Assembly (NCBI GenBank): GCA_036877525.1
Contig: JAZGTH010000063.1
Span: 2,559,501 to 2,623,500, forward strand
Origin: Chromobotia macracanthus
Taxonomy: Eukaryota; Chordata; Actinopteri; Cypriniformes; Botiidae
DNA: 64,000 bases
Direction: 5' to 3'
Shown here in pieces: positions 37,401-50,998 of this stretch (positions are counted from its first letter, which is position 1; each line of letters opens with the position of its first letter). The position numbers and the translations under genes were made by a program. Below the pieces are notes generated by a model. It saw only the letters and a program-made list of their open reading frames with translations. It made no database searches and was not told the DNA's origin.

Positions 37401-39484
37401 AGTTCAGCTTCCAGTTTCCTAGACTAGATCTGTGAGCAATAACAACAGAGCGATACACCTATTTAATACAAACAAACACAAATGGCAATAACATGACCTG
37501 CATTTACAAGTTCCTTTTATCTTGTATTACAGTGGCAAGAGATGTTGTTAGCTTATTTGTCCTTCTGCAAAGACCACCAGCATGTGAGAACATCTATTTT
37601 AAAATGACCCTCATCTTAAAGTCTGGTCCACTGCAGTTATTCTGTGTAAGAAGCATCTGGCCAGACACCATGACAGCGCTTTACAAACACAGCCTCATCT
37701 TTGTTATCAGTATAGGCCGAAACGCTTTGTATCACAGAAGCAGGGCTGAATGTGTGTATGGGGATTTACTTCAGCTGAAGAACTCGCTCTATCTCTCTCT
37801 TCTGTCTGCTGGCTGTCACCTCAGTGCCTCTCTCAAAAACACAGGAAGAAACACGCCAAAGAACCTGTGAGAGATGCCATCAAAAAGCCATCTTATCTTT
37901 AGACCATGACATGAAGAAAAAACAGAGCTCAGTCAAAAACGACCTTCATATCAACACAAGGCACAGAGAGATGCTTGTGAATTGAGTGTGTTTTAGCACA
38001 ACACTGCAGATACAGAGAAAGATCATCAAGGCAGGTGTTGAAATTTTTCTTCTTTTGACATGGCTACTTTTACAAACAAGGACAGATAGAAATATAAAAT
38101 CCGGGGGAGAAGAACAGGGAAATTACCTGGAGAAGAGAAATATTGAAAGCCAGATCTGAACTCATAACATCCAGGTGAGCACCCGGGCTTTGAACAGACA
38201 GTTTTTTTCTTTTCTTTGCAATTTCTGTAACCAGAAGCAGCAATCCAAAAGGGGAGGGAAACAAATCAATAAAATAGAAGGGCAAGATATATTTAACATT
38301 CTCTATATATCATACAGTATATAGGTTGGATATGATGAATAATTAATATATTCTATTGGGAAAGGCTACATCCGCTGTGCAAGGACTTTTGTGTGCCTAA
38401 AGCAAGGTTTAATCAAACAAATAAATGTGAATGCACAAAACTGCAATGCAGCGCAACCCGTTTTACTCTCCCTGTTGCGTTTATCACCATTCAGAGACAG
38501 AAGACGTGATAGCAGAAGGCTATCAGACAGCTCTGGTGAAGGCTGCCATTTACTCGTCTTCATTAAACGCTGCTTTGATAGCCACATCACTTCAGCCTGT
38601 GCTAAGAAGTCCAGCCGCCAAGAAAAAAGTGTCCATCAATACACGAGCGTTCACTCAATAAATCCATTTCCTGTTAAGATCTAAAGCGGCCTTATCAAAA
38701 GAGCAAGACCAACTCATTCCACCCTGAAGGACATGCTTCACAAACACAGCTGCAGACATCCAGGAACACCAGCCATCATTTACTGCACTTACACAGAGCG
38801 ATGAGAGCACTATGGTTCAGTCATGTTATGGGATGGTAATACTAGGGTATTCAGGTATATATTCAGGCTACTGTTTGAAACACTATTCTACATGGGCAAT
38901 TCTTCACTAGCAAAAATAAAATAAAATAAACAGGTTCAGGTCCAAACAGGTTATTCTAACACTGAATCATTCTGACATCCTTCAGCCAGCAGAAAGAGCA
39001 AAAATATTTTCAGGCTTCAGGAAATTAACCTACAGAAGTCTCACTTTTTTGTAAAAAAAAAGTGTCATTAAAAATAAAATATTTTAATGGAAAGTCTACA
39101 AATATGCTGTATTAAGGATGGTGCCAAATAGAGGTCCTCAAGATTAAAATAATTTAAAAGACACAACAAGCATTAAAAAAAACACAAACTAAATGTCTAG
39201 ATACAGCTTAGTGTTTGGTTTTCTGTAGTGAAAATACATCTTTCTATTAATGCCAAGCTCTAAAATAATTTATTGGGTAGAAACTCTGAGTGAGAGGGGC
39301 TTCAAATATAGTTGTGGACAATGGGGGCAATTCTTGAAGTCAAAAAGTACCTCCGCTGTAGAGTGAAATGCAGTAGTTTACACATTACGGTGCAGTCTAG
39401 ATACTGAAGACAGAGCCACTCCAGTTTGGCTGCCAGTTTAAACTGCAGCAGCCTGTTTAACACTCAGACAGAAGAAGGTCACAG

Positions 39485-39485
<1 letters not shown>

Positions 39486-39544
<59 letters not shown>
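39486..39544 (+). repeat. GT microsatellite
   Basis: An uninterrupted (GT)n of about 58 bases, so probably length-polymorphic. Confidence 0.98.
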
Positions 39545-39545
<1 letters not shown>

Positions 39546-41210
39546 GAGAGAAGAGACACACTGACTGGATAATTATTTGTGTTTTCACAAAGCCCTTCCC
39601 TCTAAACACAAGGGTTCTCTGGCCATGAACTACTCATACCCTTTACAAACCTATTTTTATGTTGTGTGCATCTGCTGGCACAGCTCTGCTCTCATGAATG
39701 TATAAATAGGAGTTGCTGTTTCTAATTGGTGGAAGGATGAACTATTTTAAATGACTGCTACTACAGGTTCTCTCATACAGAGCAAGAGAAACGCAGTATT
39801 TGTCTAGTGTACATCACTCACTTAATCCCAAAGGCCATTCCAGTTATGTAATATACATAGCAAATACATTTTATCCACAATAACAGGGTTTTTTCAGCCA
39901 CACATACTAAGCTTCATAATTTTGAATGTCCATAAATCAACGTTAGACTAACAACAACTCAAAAACTATTAGTTTTACAATATTAACAATATAACGGGAC
40001 CTTGGCTTTTCATTATTCAGTTATTGAGACCTCAAAAAATCTGACGTCTTGCTTGTTAAACTTTTCTCAACTATAACTTTGTTATAGATCAGACACAGCT
40101 AGCTGGAAAATTGACGTCCATTCTCTGTAATTGAAAGGGAAATGACAATAGAACAAACATCGTCCATGTTCGTCGAACTCTAAACAAAGAGAAATCACAA
40201 AGAAAAACAATGCAACGCCATTTCAAGCTGTCAAGCCAGAAAATGCAGAGTAAAAAAATAAAACAACAAGACTATTAACAGCAACAAACAATTTTTATAT
40301 TTAATGGAGAAAGCCTCTCTTCACAGCTGGATGTCCTCCATCACAGTTCGAGTGCGATTCATTATTCATGCCGAGCTGCAGCAGGTTCAAGACACACACA
40401 GCGTCTGTGTTTCATGATGGAGTAAGACGGTGTACCTGCTTTACTGTAGTGCCACATAAACACACAGAGCCATGAATCACACTTATTCGATTTGCATGCA
40501 TTACAGCCTACATGTGGATTTCACAGAGACAAACAGCAGAACCTCCTGCAATGTTTTCTGATGATCTGATGAGGTCAGAGCGAGAGCACCACCCTCTCGA
40601 ACCTTGACAATAAGACACAAACCAGTGCAACATGCTTTTAACGTGTTACTACATCCCTGGTACTTCATTTAAGAACCTGAAAATATAAAACTGAAATCTA
40701 ATGAGCAGCTCACTGAATGATCAAAGATCAGAGAGATAATGACCTTCTGTATTTCCTGGATCTAGCCCAGCCATGACAAACACAAATTCGGGATCTGTTT
40801 AAATATATACTGCTTTTAAACCAGGAGATTAAATAGAGAGAATTTAAACAGGAGAGAAGTCTCCTGTTTTCTGATTTCTGCCCCAGTAATGTCACATGCG
40901 TCTTCCGTTTCAGAAGAGACCTCAACAATGTCTCAGAAATTGCCAAAACTACAAAACCAGCTGCAATTTCAATACAAAAACATTTCTCATCACATTTTAC
41001 CAAGAGCACATTATATGAGCTGTGCTGTCCTTGTTCATTTTATATCTCCATAGTCATACTGTATGATAACAATTATCACCTCATTTAACACAATTGACCT
41101 TTAAATCCCAGATTTTTAGACTATGAATTTGACTGCAGTCAATTCAATTCTATTTTACAGAATCTGTATAGTCCTGTTACAATATATACAAATCCATTTT
41201 ACATTACAAC

Positions 41211-41368
41211 TTTTACATTTATGCATTTGGTAGACGCATTTATTCAAAGCAACTCACAGTGCATTCAAGCTCTACAATTAATCAGTATGTGTGTTCCTGG
41301 GAATCGAACCCACTCCCTTTGGCACTGCAAATGAAATGCTTTAAAATCAACTGAGCTACAGGAACACA
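41211..41368 (-). mobile_element. tRNA-derived SINE, near full length
   Basis: The reverse strand reads gtgttcctgtagctcagttg (A box), the B box gtgggttcgattcccagg, which is a very good match to GGTTCRANNCC, then the tail taaatgcgtctaccaaatgc. The preserved boxes make it one of the younger copies here. Confidence 0.8.
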
Positions 41369-43169
41369 GTGACACACTAAATGAACACAATCCCCTCACT
41401 TTTGTTGCAAGACAAAAGCAACATTTTCCATAAACTCTGCAGGATATGGAAGCAGAAGAAAGCATGGGTGACACTGAATCTAACAGGCAGAGCAGAATCA
41501 CAGCTAGAGCCACAGGGAGCTCAGACTGTCCTTTGAGCTCCAACACTCCTCAGAGTCTCTGAACAAAGGGGATTCCAGTCTGGCTGCCACACTCAGAGAA
41601 CTGAATAAATCAGTGAAAACCGGAGCCAGTGACGAGGGGATTTGAACGTCTTAATTCTGTCCTGACAGCCTGCTGGGCGACTCCACAACACCTTTTCATG
41701 TGAATTCAGAGGGCAGCTTTATTTGAGAAACCAGTCACTGCACACTAGAGCATAATAATGCTAGCCAATTTCCATCAGGACTGTTTTTACCTCTTGTTTG
41801 CTTATCTGTGGAGGAACAAAAACACTGAAATAAAATACAGTCTGAATAAAAAGCGGTTGTAGCTGCCAGAAAGGGTTCTTTGATTCTTCTTTCTTTGAAA
41901 TGTCTTTGTATGCGAGTCAGACGTGCTCATCTGTGGCTCTCGGCTGGACTCGGTCCTCTGCAGTGTTAAAGGTGAGAGTGCTAATTGGTTTGTCTCCTTT
42001 GATCTGCAGATGAATCCCGTAATCCGCCGTAATCATATTAACATAAAACCCATCTCTGCGATGCACGAGTGGCAAATCCGGCTCGCATTTAAAACACACT
42101 TTCCATTAAACAAAGCTTAGAGATTTCCTAGAGAACCTCTTCCTGTCTATTCACAGCTGAATTGAGAAACTTTATAACAGTGTGACCGCAAAGCCGAAAT
42201 ACAAACTAACAACAGCAACAATATCGCAATAAAGGATAATACCTTAAACCCTGGGTTGGAAAAAAACTCATTTTCCTGGAAATCTCCTGGGACTGGAAAA
42301 GTATGTGTTTGTATGTGTGTGTGAGCAGGTGTCATCCCACCGGGAAGGAAGTCAACAGCAGCATGAGACTGGATGGTCAACATGCCACTTCCTGTTCATC
42401 GCCATGCAACTGCAGCATCACAAACCCTTGGGAACATATGGTATCGTTACATGTCTCTGACCTCAGAAAGCTCTGAAGCCCCGTGGGGGAAATCTGCTCT
42501 GTTTTAACGGCAAACATCATCAAATCTTTTCTGCTCACAAGGAGCAAATTTACCCACATTTGCATGGAACATCATTTTTTTACTAATAGTTTGAATATTT
42601 CTGTTTGCCTACACCGTTTCTGAGCTTTGGCGATGTTGGGTAATTACACTGTAATCTGCATTTCCCAGCAGTGATGTATGTGTAATGGTAAAGAGATAAA
42701 TCATTCATGCAGGGCATTTATGCAGTTGATGAAAATCCTTGTTTCAGCAGTGTGCAGTCAGGGAATTGTGGGTAAAAAGTTGTGGAATGGACTTAAACAT
42801 GATTAAATGTGTCAACCTGAAAGCAAATTTGACCCTTTTAATACAGTTTATTGGTAAAAGCATCATCAAATTTCAGTTATTACCAAATCAAAACACAGGC
42901 ATATGGCACTGCACTATAGTGATGCAGTAAAATAATATAATGTTAATATCATGGTACTTTGATATACGTCACAAATAATATCATATTCATACACACAGTA
43001 TTTACATTTACTTTAAGGTTTGAAGAATACTGTAGCATTACCCTGGTGCCATGTCTCAAAAAAAACCAAAGTCACTAGACTTTAAGCATTAAGGAAAACA
43101 TACAATGAAGACAGACAAATAATAAGACATTAGATAAGACAAATACTTAAAAGAATATGCAAAAACTAC

Positions 43170-43262
43170 AGCATTTCCATAGTGCCATGTCCAAAAAAAC
43201 AGCATTAGCATGGCACATGTCCAAAAGCCATAGCATTACTGTGGCACATGTCCAACAGCCAT
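43170..43262 (+). repeat. three tandem 31-bp units
   Basis: The three units are agcatttccatagtgcc..., agcattagcatggcac... and agcattactgtggcac..., each exactly 31 bases and each ending in tgtccaa followed by an A/C-rich stretch. Identity falls between copies, but the spacing is exact. Confidence 0.85.
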
Positions 43263-43645
43263 GCTGCTAGCTGGCCGGAAACAGCACAAGACGAAGACGC
43301 AGACAAGCCAACTGGTGATCATCCTGTTACAGATGAAACCTTCAGCCTGACACACACACATAATCTCTTCATCTTCAAACACACAACCCACTCCAGAGCG
43401 GTGCTTTATGAGGGCAGGCGTGGCTTCCATCCAGAGAGTGCCATCCATCACTGCACAATTATACTGGAACAATCTAACACACACAATTACTCTCTGTACG
43501 GCGAGTCTGAACTGAACACGAACACATGCGAACACATGCAGCCATACCAGCACCAACAACACTATATGAGCCGTCAACAGCAGCCTCGCCGTGTCTGTTT
43601 GCTACAACGTTCAATGCAGCTTGATAGAGTAAAAATCAGCAAGCA

Positions 43646-43694
43646 GACAGACAGAAAGAGAGAGACAAAAAGAGAGACAGAAAGAGAGAGAGAA

Positions 43695-43781
<87 letters not shown>
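43646..43781 (+). repeat. AG microsatellite with CAGACA and AAAG interruptions at the left
   Basis: About 80 bases of pure (AG)n preceded by mixed acagaaag and agagacaaaa units. It gives a long Arg/Glu false ORF on the plus strand and a Leu/Ser one on the minus strand. Confidence 0.98.
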
Positions 43782-43784
<3 letters not shown>

Positions 43785-45143
43785 TCATGTGCTGATCAGG
43801 GGAAACAGTGAGGGTGGTTGGGGGAAGGTTTGGCATTGTTATGGGAATCACATACCAACCGTTGCCATGGTGACCTGCTGTCAGCGATGGACTCCTCGCA
43901 GTAATGAGCAAGCCGGGTCCCAGAGAGCCCCCCCCTCCCTTCTCGAACCCTCAACCCCCATCAACCTGGGCACAAAACACTCTTCAACATATACACCGCA
44001 TTTTCCAAATTTATACTCCCCATTTCTGAAGGGCTGAGAAGCTCAGGATGGGAATGGACAAAGACGGGCACTGTGACAGACAGACTGGGCCCACTTCGCT
44101 AACACAGATGGGTGTGGCCTATGGGCGTGGTTTGGCAATCAGCCAGATACACATTCACTAAGGTGGGCTAAAGTGCTAATGTGGGCGGCCCCTGCAGATG
44201 CACAAAAGCGTTTATGACAAACAGCTCTACTGCAACTGATCATCAGGCTGTTTTATTACACACCACGTTCAAAATATAACAAAAAAAGGGGAAAGCTTTC
44301 GAGGGCACTGCAGGCTGTCTTTCACAGAGAAACGCACAGGTGACGTCAAGGGTGCTTTTGATGAATTATGTTAAAGGAGCAGAGAAACATTTCTGTTCCA
44401 GCAAACAAATATTGCATTTACAGTAACACACTTATATCAGAAGTCAATGGGGCGAGGCATAATGTAAAACCATAAAGAAACGACTTGTGTTGACATGACG
44501 CTAGTCGTTATGTTCCTAACACGTCAACTTGTGACATTAAAATCAATCTGCCTAGAACAGCCGCCTCAGTTTACTGCTCAGTTAACTTATTTTAACAGAA
44601 TTATTATTAAAATAATACGGGTTGCACACTTCTGCATTGAGGGACAAAGTCAAAAGGGTTTCCTGGAGTCATGGCACAGACCTGTTTCAGTGTGAAATAA
44701 ACATTTTAAATCAAAACAATGTATTCCTATGCAGCCTTCTAGATCAGGAGCTAAAATACAGGGAAAACGAAGCTTAAAAAACTGAACATGAACCAAGAGC
44801 ATGAAGGAAGATGTTGTTTGAGAAGAGCTGTGGATGAAGGTCATTCTAGAGCATCCCACAGTCAGATCATCTGCAGCTCTGTGTGAAACACTCTCAAGAG
44901 TTTATGAGCTTCTTCAGTGTGGGACACACAACACCTTAAATGAAACTCCTCACCCTGTGTGTGAAAAAGACTCATTTCACCCCACTACATGAAGAATCCA
45001 TTAATAATTGAAAACAGAATATCACTCAAGCTCATAAAAAACTCTTGCCCAGACTGAATCTGAGATCCTGCAGAGTATTTTTAACCTAGTAACCCAGGAA
45101 GGGTGTATCACTTCGGCTTTGATGCAGTCCAGACATATTCTGT

Positions 45144-45268
45144 CTGGAGAGAGAGACAAAGACAGAGAGACACAGTGAAAGCAAGAGACAGAGAGAAACA
45201 GACAGAGTAAAAGGAAAGACAGTGACAGAGAGAGACCGAAAGAGAGAGACAGAAAGAAAGAGAGGAGG
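45144..45268 (+). repeat. imperfect AGAGAC/AAAG purine-rich tract
   Basis: Mixed gagagagacaaagacagag, agagacagagagaaacag and aaagagagagacagaaag units. Much less regular than the array at 43646-43781. Confidence 0.8.
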
Positions 45269-45904
45269 TGAGAATGCATTCCAGTATTGTTCAAAAACAA
45301 AGGCCGTTTAGCACCTGAGAGCAGCTCTGAAAACAGAGTAACGCTCCAGTAAGCCGTGACTATTTGCACAGCTCGTCTGGTGTGCAGGTATATAGCTGTC
45401 CTCCCCCCAACACGTATTACACACGCCGAGACAGACACTCAGACAAGCACACAAACACATAACACACGCATATGCACAAACACAGAGGCGAGTGTGTTGT
45501 TCTAGCTGAAAACATTCGGGCATGTTTCCACAGACAAGCAGGGGAAGAAACACTAGACCTGTTGAGCTTTTCTCTCCCCACTGACAACACTTCAGAAAGA
45601 CTCACATTTCAGCTTAATAACAGGTCTCATGCAGGGACGATCTGTCTTCAAAAGCCTCAGACTGGAGGGAGGTTGTTTTGAACACTCGCCTTTTAAGCAA
45701 TAATACTGACATAATGAGAAAAGAAAAATTCAAGTGCAGTGAAATTGTACGAACAGCTCATTTATTAGTGGTGACTGTTAAGGCAAGAGTCACCATTTCT
45801 GTTGCTCAAACTTGGATTTGAAACAAACCCTAAACCTAGTATTACAAGTTAGCATGCAACTAAGAACCAAAATGTGTTACCTTTGGAGTGGGCCCTTTTG
45901 ACCA

Positions 45905-46025
45905 GAGCTAGTAATCTACCACTCAAAACACTCTAGAAACTGCACAGCAGCGTGCTAACAAGCATTCAGAACAATTCAGCAGTCGCATAGCAACGCCTTA
46001 GCAATGACCCAGCACACTCACAACA
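45905..46025. repeat. dispersed 'gcaaccac / catagcaac' repeat
   Basis: The stretch contains ctaacaagcattcagaac, cagtcgcatagcaacgcc and ttagcaatgacccagcac, degenerate words of the same family as 60541-60620. Confidence 0.55.
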
Positions 46026-48673
46026 CTGCAGACAGCTGCTCGTCCCACAAACACCCCACGAGCCCTTCATACAGATTGAATTCATTTGTAATAATTTGTA
46101 ATGTGAGTTAAACAGATCTCTTTACATCAGCAATATTCTGTGACATATAACTAAGAAAACACAGCGTTTAACATAGCAATGTATCAAACCCTTGTCCTGC
46201 CTTCATAAGAACAGTTCTGGTGACAGACAACAGCTGTCCTGTGGCTCCTCAGAGACTCTCACTTCACAACAATCAAATAAACATGTCTGCTCAAACAAAA
46301 CCTCCATCTTTATCTGTCAGCAGCAGCCACAGAGCCTGTCCTACTTCAGTCCCGCTCCGCTCCGATCAGACACCTTAATACATCAAACCAAGAGTTTGCC
46401 CTACATAAACACACATCAGGTTACTGAAATAGCCTGCCAAAAACATGCAAAACTGCTAAATATTTGTTAAGGCATCACAAGTATCACTATTACTGTTTAC
46501 ATTTAGGGGTGAGGGAATTTTACAAACCACGTATTGCACTTTCATATTGCATTAAACTGAGGAGAGATATTTTATCAGACTTCTGTTTTGTGTGTAGTGC
46601 GTTTTATTCTAATCATAGCAGTTCTATGCTCTGAAATTCAACAAAAAACTCCATGTAAACTTTATTTAAAGCTTTAAACATGTACCTTTAAAATAACAGT
46701 TTAAGATAATTGGAAACATAAATGTGTAGCGTATATATATCCTTTAAAAGAGCTAAAACTTAATTAAAATCAAATGTCTCACTCTAACACTGAATTATAT
46801 GAGTTATTAAGACCATCAAAAACTCAGCTGCCCCAAGCCTGACTGAAACCTATGGTAACATCAAACATGGACTCAACCGCACCACGGGCCATGCAAATCT
46901 GAGCAGGTAGCAGGTAGTCCTTTGACAGAGCCTGTTGCTCTCAGGACACAAATCTGGTATTCCACAGGGCCTTCTCTTTGGCCCGCTGGTTTTAATGGCT
47001 CCAGCTCCTCTATTCTCAAAATGCGCTCATATTTGCATCTCATTTTTCAATGACAGCACAGCAGGGGTTAAAATTTCTGGTGTGGAACTGATTGCTTTCA
47101 TTTGAGATACTGGAAATGCATAGCTGTCAAACATGCTCCTCCAATCGCTCGCCCATTTATGATGCAATAACATTGTGACGTGAAGACACTTTCCTTTTCA
47201 ATTAAGGAGACACAACAGCAGAGCAGCTGGAAATTTAGAGTTGCCCAGAGGACAGAAATGCCTGTGAAATGAACACTGTAAAATCTCTCAACAACAAAGA
47301 ACTACATTTGCATTTTCTAATACCAGTGCTTGCAAAGAATAGTGTTTAAGTTTTAGATAAGCTTCCGTATTTGGCTTTCAGGGCTGCATGATCTAAACCA
47401 CAAATATTGCAAATATGCATATAAAAATATTGCAACAACTGAATGATTTTAACACTTCAAAAATTGCTTTTTGTTAGACTTTTCTGCTTTTAAATATATG
47501 TTAATACAAATTAAATTCATTTTACAAATTTAAAGCATTATTGTTAGTGCATACCGCATTATTTAGTAAGTTATCGCATATTGCATTTTTTTTCAGTATC
47601 ATGCAGCCCTATTACCTTTGATGCAGTATTTTATTTACCTAAAAGCAGTCACTTTGCAGCTGTTGTGACCTTTGGTGTGATGTAAATACATGTTAAAAGA
47701 ATAGAATAATTAATATTCACAAGTAAACCTGTTCAAGTTTATAGTGCGGTTTACAGATTATTTCACTCAAACTGCATTAACTAAAAAGAAAGTTTGATAA
47801 TATTATGTATATATTAACACAGTGCTGCCTAGCAAGGGCTGTAATTCACCTCAGTGAAGAGTGACTGAACTGAAGCAGAACACAGAGACAGTGTGGGACA
47901 CGTATGAATTGAGACATTAGCAGTATCACCAGAGGGGGCAAAACAAGTAACTGATGTCCAGAGGAATAAAGAATATTTGCAGTGGATTTGACATTGTCCA
48001 GACACAGTGCACGGGCAGGGGAGGAGTTATCATCACTGAATGCACAGAGACGGCTGAGCGAATGCAGACGAGTGCCGTCCAAACACTCTTGACATCATGT
48101 GAACATTCATGCATGTGACAAATCCCCTACACACACCCTCCCACCCATTACACACTCACACAGACGCTCTACAGCTGCACAAAGACCCTCTATAGAAACA
48201 ACGGACTTCCTAAAGCGGTTCTTTTTCCTCAAGTTTATTGTCGTTCTACATTCATACTGACAACCAGAACAAAATCCCTTCAACACACACACGTTCACAA
48301 GGCTGTGCATTGTGTAGCGATGAAAAGAAACATGGCCGAAAAAGAAAGGAGGGAAAACGGAACAACAAATACAATCAAAGGCTGGACTGGACCATCACAG
48401 ACAAATCTAGATATAGAAGTGTAGAGGGTGGTGGCCAGGACAGTGCCATGCAGTTGCTAAGGTGTTCTAAATGGTTGCTATAATGTTATGGATGGTTGCT
48501 TACAGAAAAAAGAGAGGCCACCTCCAGGTCTTCATGTGTTCTCTAGACCTGGTTCAGATTCACTGCATGTCTATGAACCTTCCTCTCCAGTGTTTTCATA
48601 TGGCAGGTAAAAATCACCAACTGCTTAGAAGAGAATTAGCACACCTCTTCTTTTGCTATATGACTGGTACAGG

Positions 48674-48729
48674 ATAATGTAGCCAGCCGGTCATTATCGC
48701 AAAATAAATCCCAAAAGGGTGATCAGGAC
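48674..48729. mobile_element. half copy of the 'agccggtcattatc' hairpin element
   Basis: ataatgtagccagccggtca then ttatcgcaaaataaatccc and gggtgatcagga match the left arm and loop of the family at 11398-11494. The right arm is missing, so this copy cannot form the hairpin. Confidence 0.75.
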
Positions 48730-49592
48730 TGCAGAACGTGACCAATCAAAATCAAGTATCCCATAAAACCATGTAATAAATTATGTTACATTACTCAGGT
48801 CTGTGAGGAGGAATCGCATTGCCTTACTGTCACAGTGCCAGAGGCACATAAAAACCAGCCTGACCTCCATCAACAGAAGCATTTATCTTCATTCTCCATA
48901 CATGAGCTGGATAGTAACTGATGGGGGTGTGGCTCTGACTGATTACTTCTGTCTCTCCGCCCCCAGTGTCAGCGTGGTGGGGGGGGCATCTTTCAGCGAC
49001 ACCCTCCCTTGGGTAAACCAAAGGCTGTGAGGTGCATGTTCAGGCTATAAGTAGAGCGAATACAGGCTAATTGTTTATTGCGGACACGGACAACTGTTAT
49101 GGGGCAAAGGGTGAAAGAAATAATCAATAAAACCATGCCTGTGTGGGGTCGTGGGTTTCCAAGGCAACATCTGTACAGAGCCCAGCCAATCAGCATGATC
49201 GCTGCCTCACACAGTCAATTAGCCCTATTAATTAACTGTCCAATACATATCATTTAAAATCAATTAAGACCTCTTTATGGCCTCTCACAGGCACAATTTC
49301 AAGCCAAATAAACCTGAAATCAACACAGCCATTTCTCATGCACAAGCAGGCGTGATACCGCAGACCTAATATCCCCTTACAGAGGAACTAACAGAGAAAC
49401 AGAGAATAAATTAAACATGTACAAAACAGATTTTTTCACAGCAAAAGAGAACAACGGCACAAATATCAATAACTCAATTTAAAATTAAAACAAGCACAAT
49501 TACTTGTCAGAACCATGGTTTAGCAGGTAGAATGCGCTCATGTGGCCACGTGTTTATATCCAGTCTGCAACATTTCCAAATCCTGTTTACCA

Positions 49593-49812
49593 CTTATGAA
49601 AATTAACCATGGTTTCATTATAGTAAAAGTGTAGTAACAAATTTTGACACACTGATTACCATTGGTATAACCACAGTTACTTCAAATACCATGGTTAAAC
49701 TATGATTACTGTAGCAAAACCATGGTTAATTTGTGGTTATCATAGTGTCACTATAGTAACCATGGTTTTTTTTGGTTTAAACTGTAGTAAAACCATGGTT
49801 CATTTTCATAAG
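49593..49812. mobile_element. 220-bp palindromic element with cttatgaaaattaaccatgg termini
   Basis: The left end cttatgaaaattaaccatgg and the inverted right end cttatgaaaatgaaccatgg differ at one base in the first 20. Inside, ccatggtt occurs again and again (49677, 49718 and 49758 regions), as do tagtaac and actgtagtaaaacc. It has no coding capacity. The low arm divergence suggests a relatively recent insertion. No clear target duplication could be fixed by eye. Confidence 0.8.
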
Positions 49813-50909
49813 GACTTCTCGTTATCCCTATAAAACAGTAAAGAACAGACAAATATCAATGTCCACCATCACCATAAACACGGAGATGACCGAACTATTC
49901 TGATCAAGCTAGACACTCGTGGATTAAGATATTATGTGCGTCTGTGAAACATTCTCACAGCCTGTGAGGAAAGAAAACAGAAGGACACAGAGAGAACGTC
50001 CACACAGAGCGGTCAGAATCATTAATTCTTCTCACAGAACGAGAGAGAGACTGTTTACTGGCCAAACCAAACTGCTAAGACTGACACCAGTTTGTAGAAA
50101 GCCATCCGACTGCCCCAGGAGCAAAGGAGCTCCACACCAGCAGTGTGTGCAAATGTCAGCCAATGTTCTCTGCTGAAAAACACTCAAACTAAGACACTAA
50201 ACACATAACACAACAGCTATCTATAGGACAAACATTCAAATATAAACCAATTCATATGCCTGGATGCTTTTTGTGCACTTAAATAGAAAACAAATACTTT
50301 AAACAAATGTCTAGCAGCAAAGAAATTGTTACTGAATTACCTTCCACTGTAATAATAGTTTTACTCTCTATGATTGTAAAACTGTGCGGTTTCTGTGAGA
50401 TCTCTCTCAGGCATAAAGCTTCTGCTTCACTGAGCTCTGTATCATTCTACCCAGAGTTCCTCTTGGGGTCACAGAATTCTGTATAGCTTAAGCTTTGCTG
50501 GACTCTCAATATCAAGGCCAGTAACAGTGAAGACTTTCAAAGTTTTACCTTAACAAATATTAGATGTAGCAACACTCAATCAAACTAACATCAATGGCAG
50601 AACAGGACCAATAACAGTGTGTCGATCAAAGAAATGGATTATTAAACATTTATATAAAAGATTTTAAAGATATTCTGAAAGTCTATTAAGACCAAAGACT
50701 AGCAGAAAACTACTTAAGGGGATATCTGAATAAAGACTTAAAAGACTTTGAATAAATAATTTAAAAAAAACACTACTTAAGGTAAAGAGTCACTTCCAAA
50801 CTTTGAACTTTTGCCACAAAAGAGCAAGCTCATCCTAGAAAACCAATCAGAAAAGATCAAGAGTTCTCTGTACAAAGACCAAAGGTGTACGGTAAAATAC
50901 TGTAAAGGA

Positions 50910-50998
50910 CAGAGAGAGGGTGAGAGAGAGAAAGGGTGAGAGAGGGAGAGAATGAGAGAGAGGGAAAGAGTTTGAGAGAGAGAGGGTGAGAGAGGTCT
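50910..50998 (+). repeat. purine-rich GAGAGAGGGT tract
   Basis: Imperfect gagagagggtgagagag units, about 90 bases, with occasional T. Confidence 0.8.

Larger units (their letters stand above)
27324..39480 (-). other. intron upstream of the Ig1 exon, first part
   Basis: This is part of a single intron of at least 36.7 kb. Recognisable parts are a SINE at 29181-29318, the 'aaggttct' repeat at 29847-30028, a GT run at 30042-30061 and the 'ctgctg' element at 37146-37400. The stretches 28690-29000 and 32880-33130 are repeat-free, GC-richer and of high complexity. The stretches 27.4-28.4, 30.2-32.8, 33.2-37.1 and 37.4-39.4 kb carry only short ORFs without domains, and I see nothing certain in them. 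Confidence 0.8.
39545..49592 (-). other. intron upstream of Ig1, middle part
   Basis: Non-coding. It contains a SINE (41211-41368), a 31-bp minisatellite (43170-43262), an AG array (43646-43781), an AGAG-rich zone (45144-45268), a 'gcaaccac' patch (45905-46025), its reverse at 48450-48502, and a half hairpin element (48674-48729). A POU-octamer cluster lies at 46.89-47.31 kb. I see nothing certain in 39.6-41.1, 41.4-42.9, 44.2-45.0 and 47.4-48.4 kb. Confidence 0.8.

Noticed and set aside
37493..37870. 125-codon plus-strand ORF
   Set aside because: No domain or family resemblance; length is within chance expectation for 64 kb in six frames.
43248..43911. 187-codon plus-strand ORF and 91-codon minus-strand ORF
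   Set aside because: About a third of the longer one is the AG array; the rest has no domain, no splice support and overlaps a minisatellite end.
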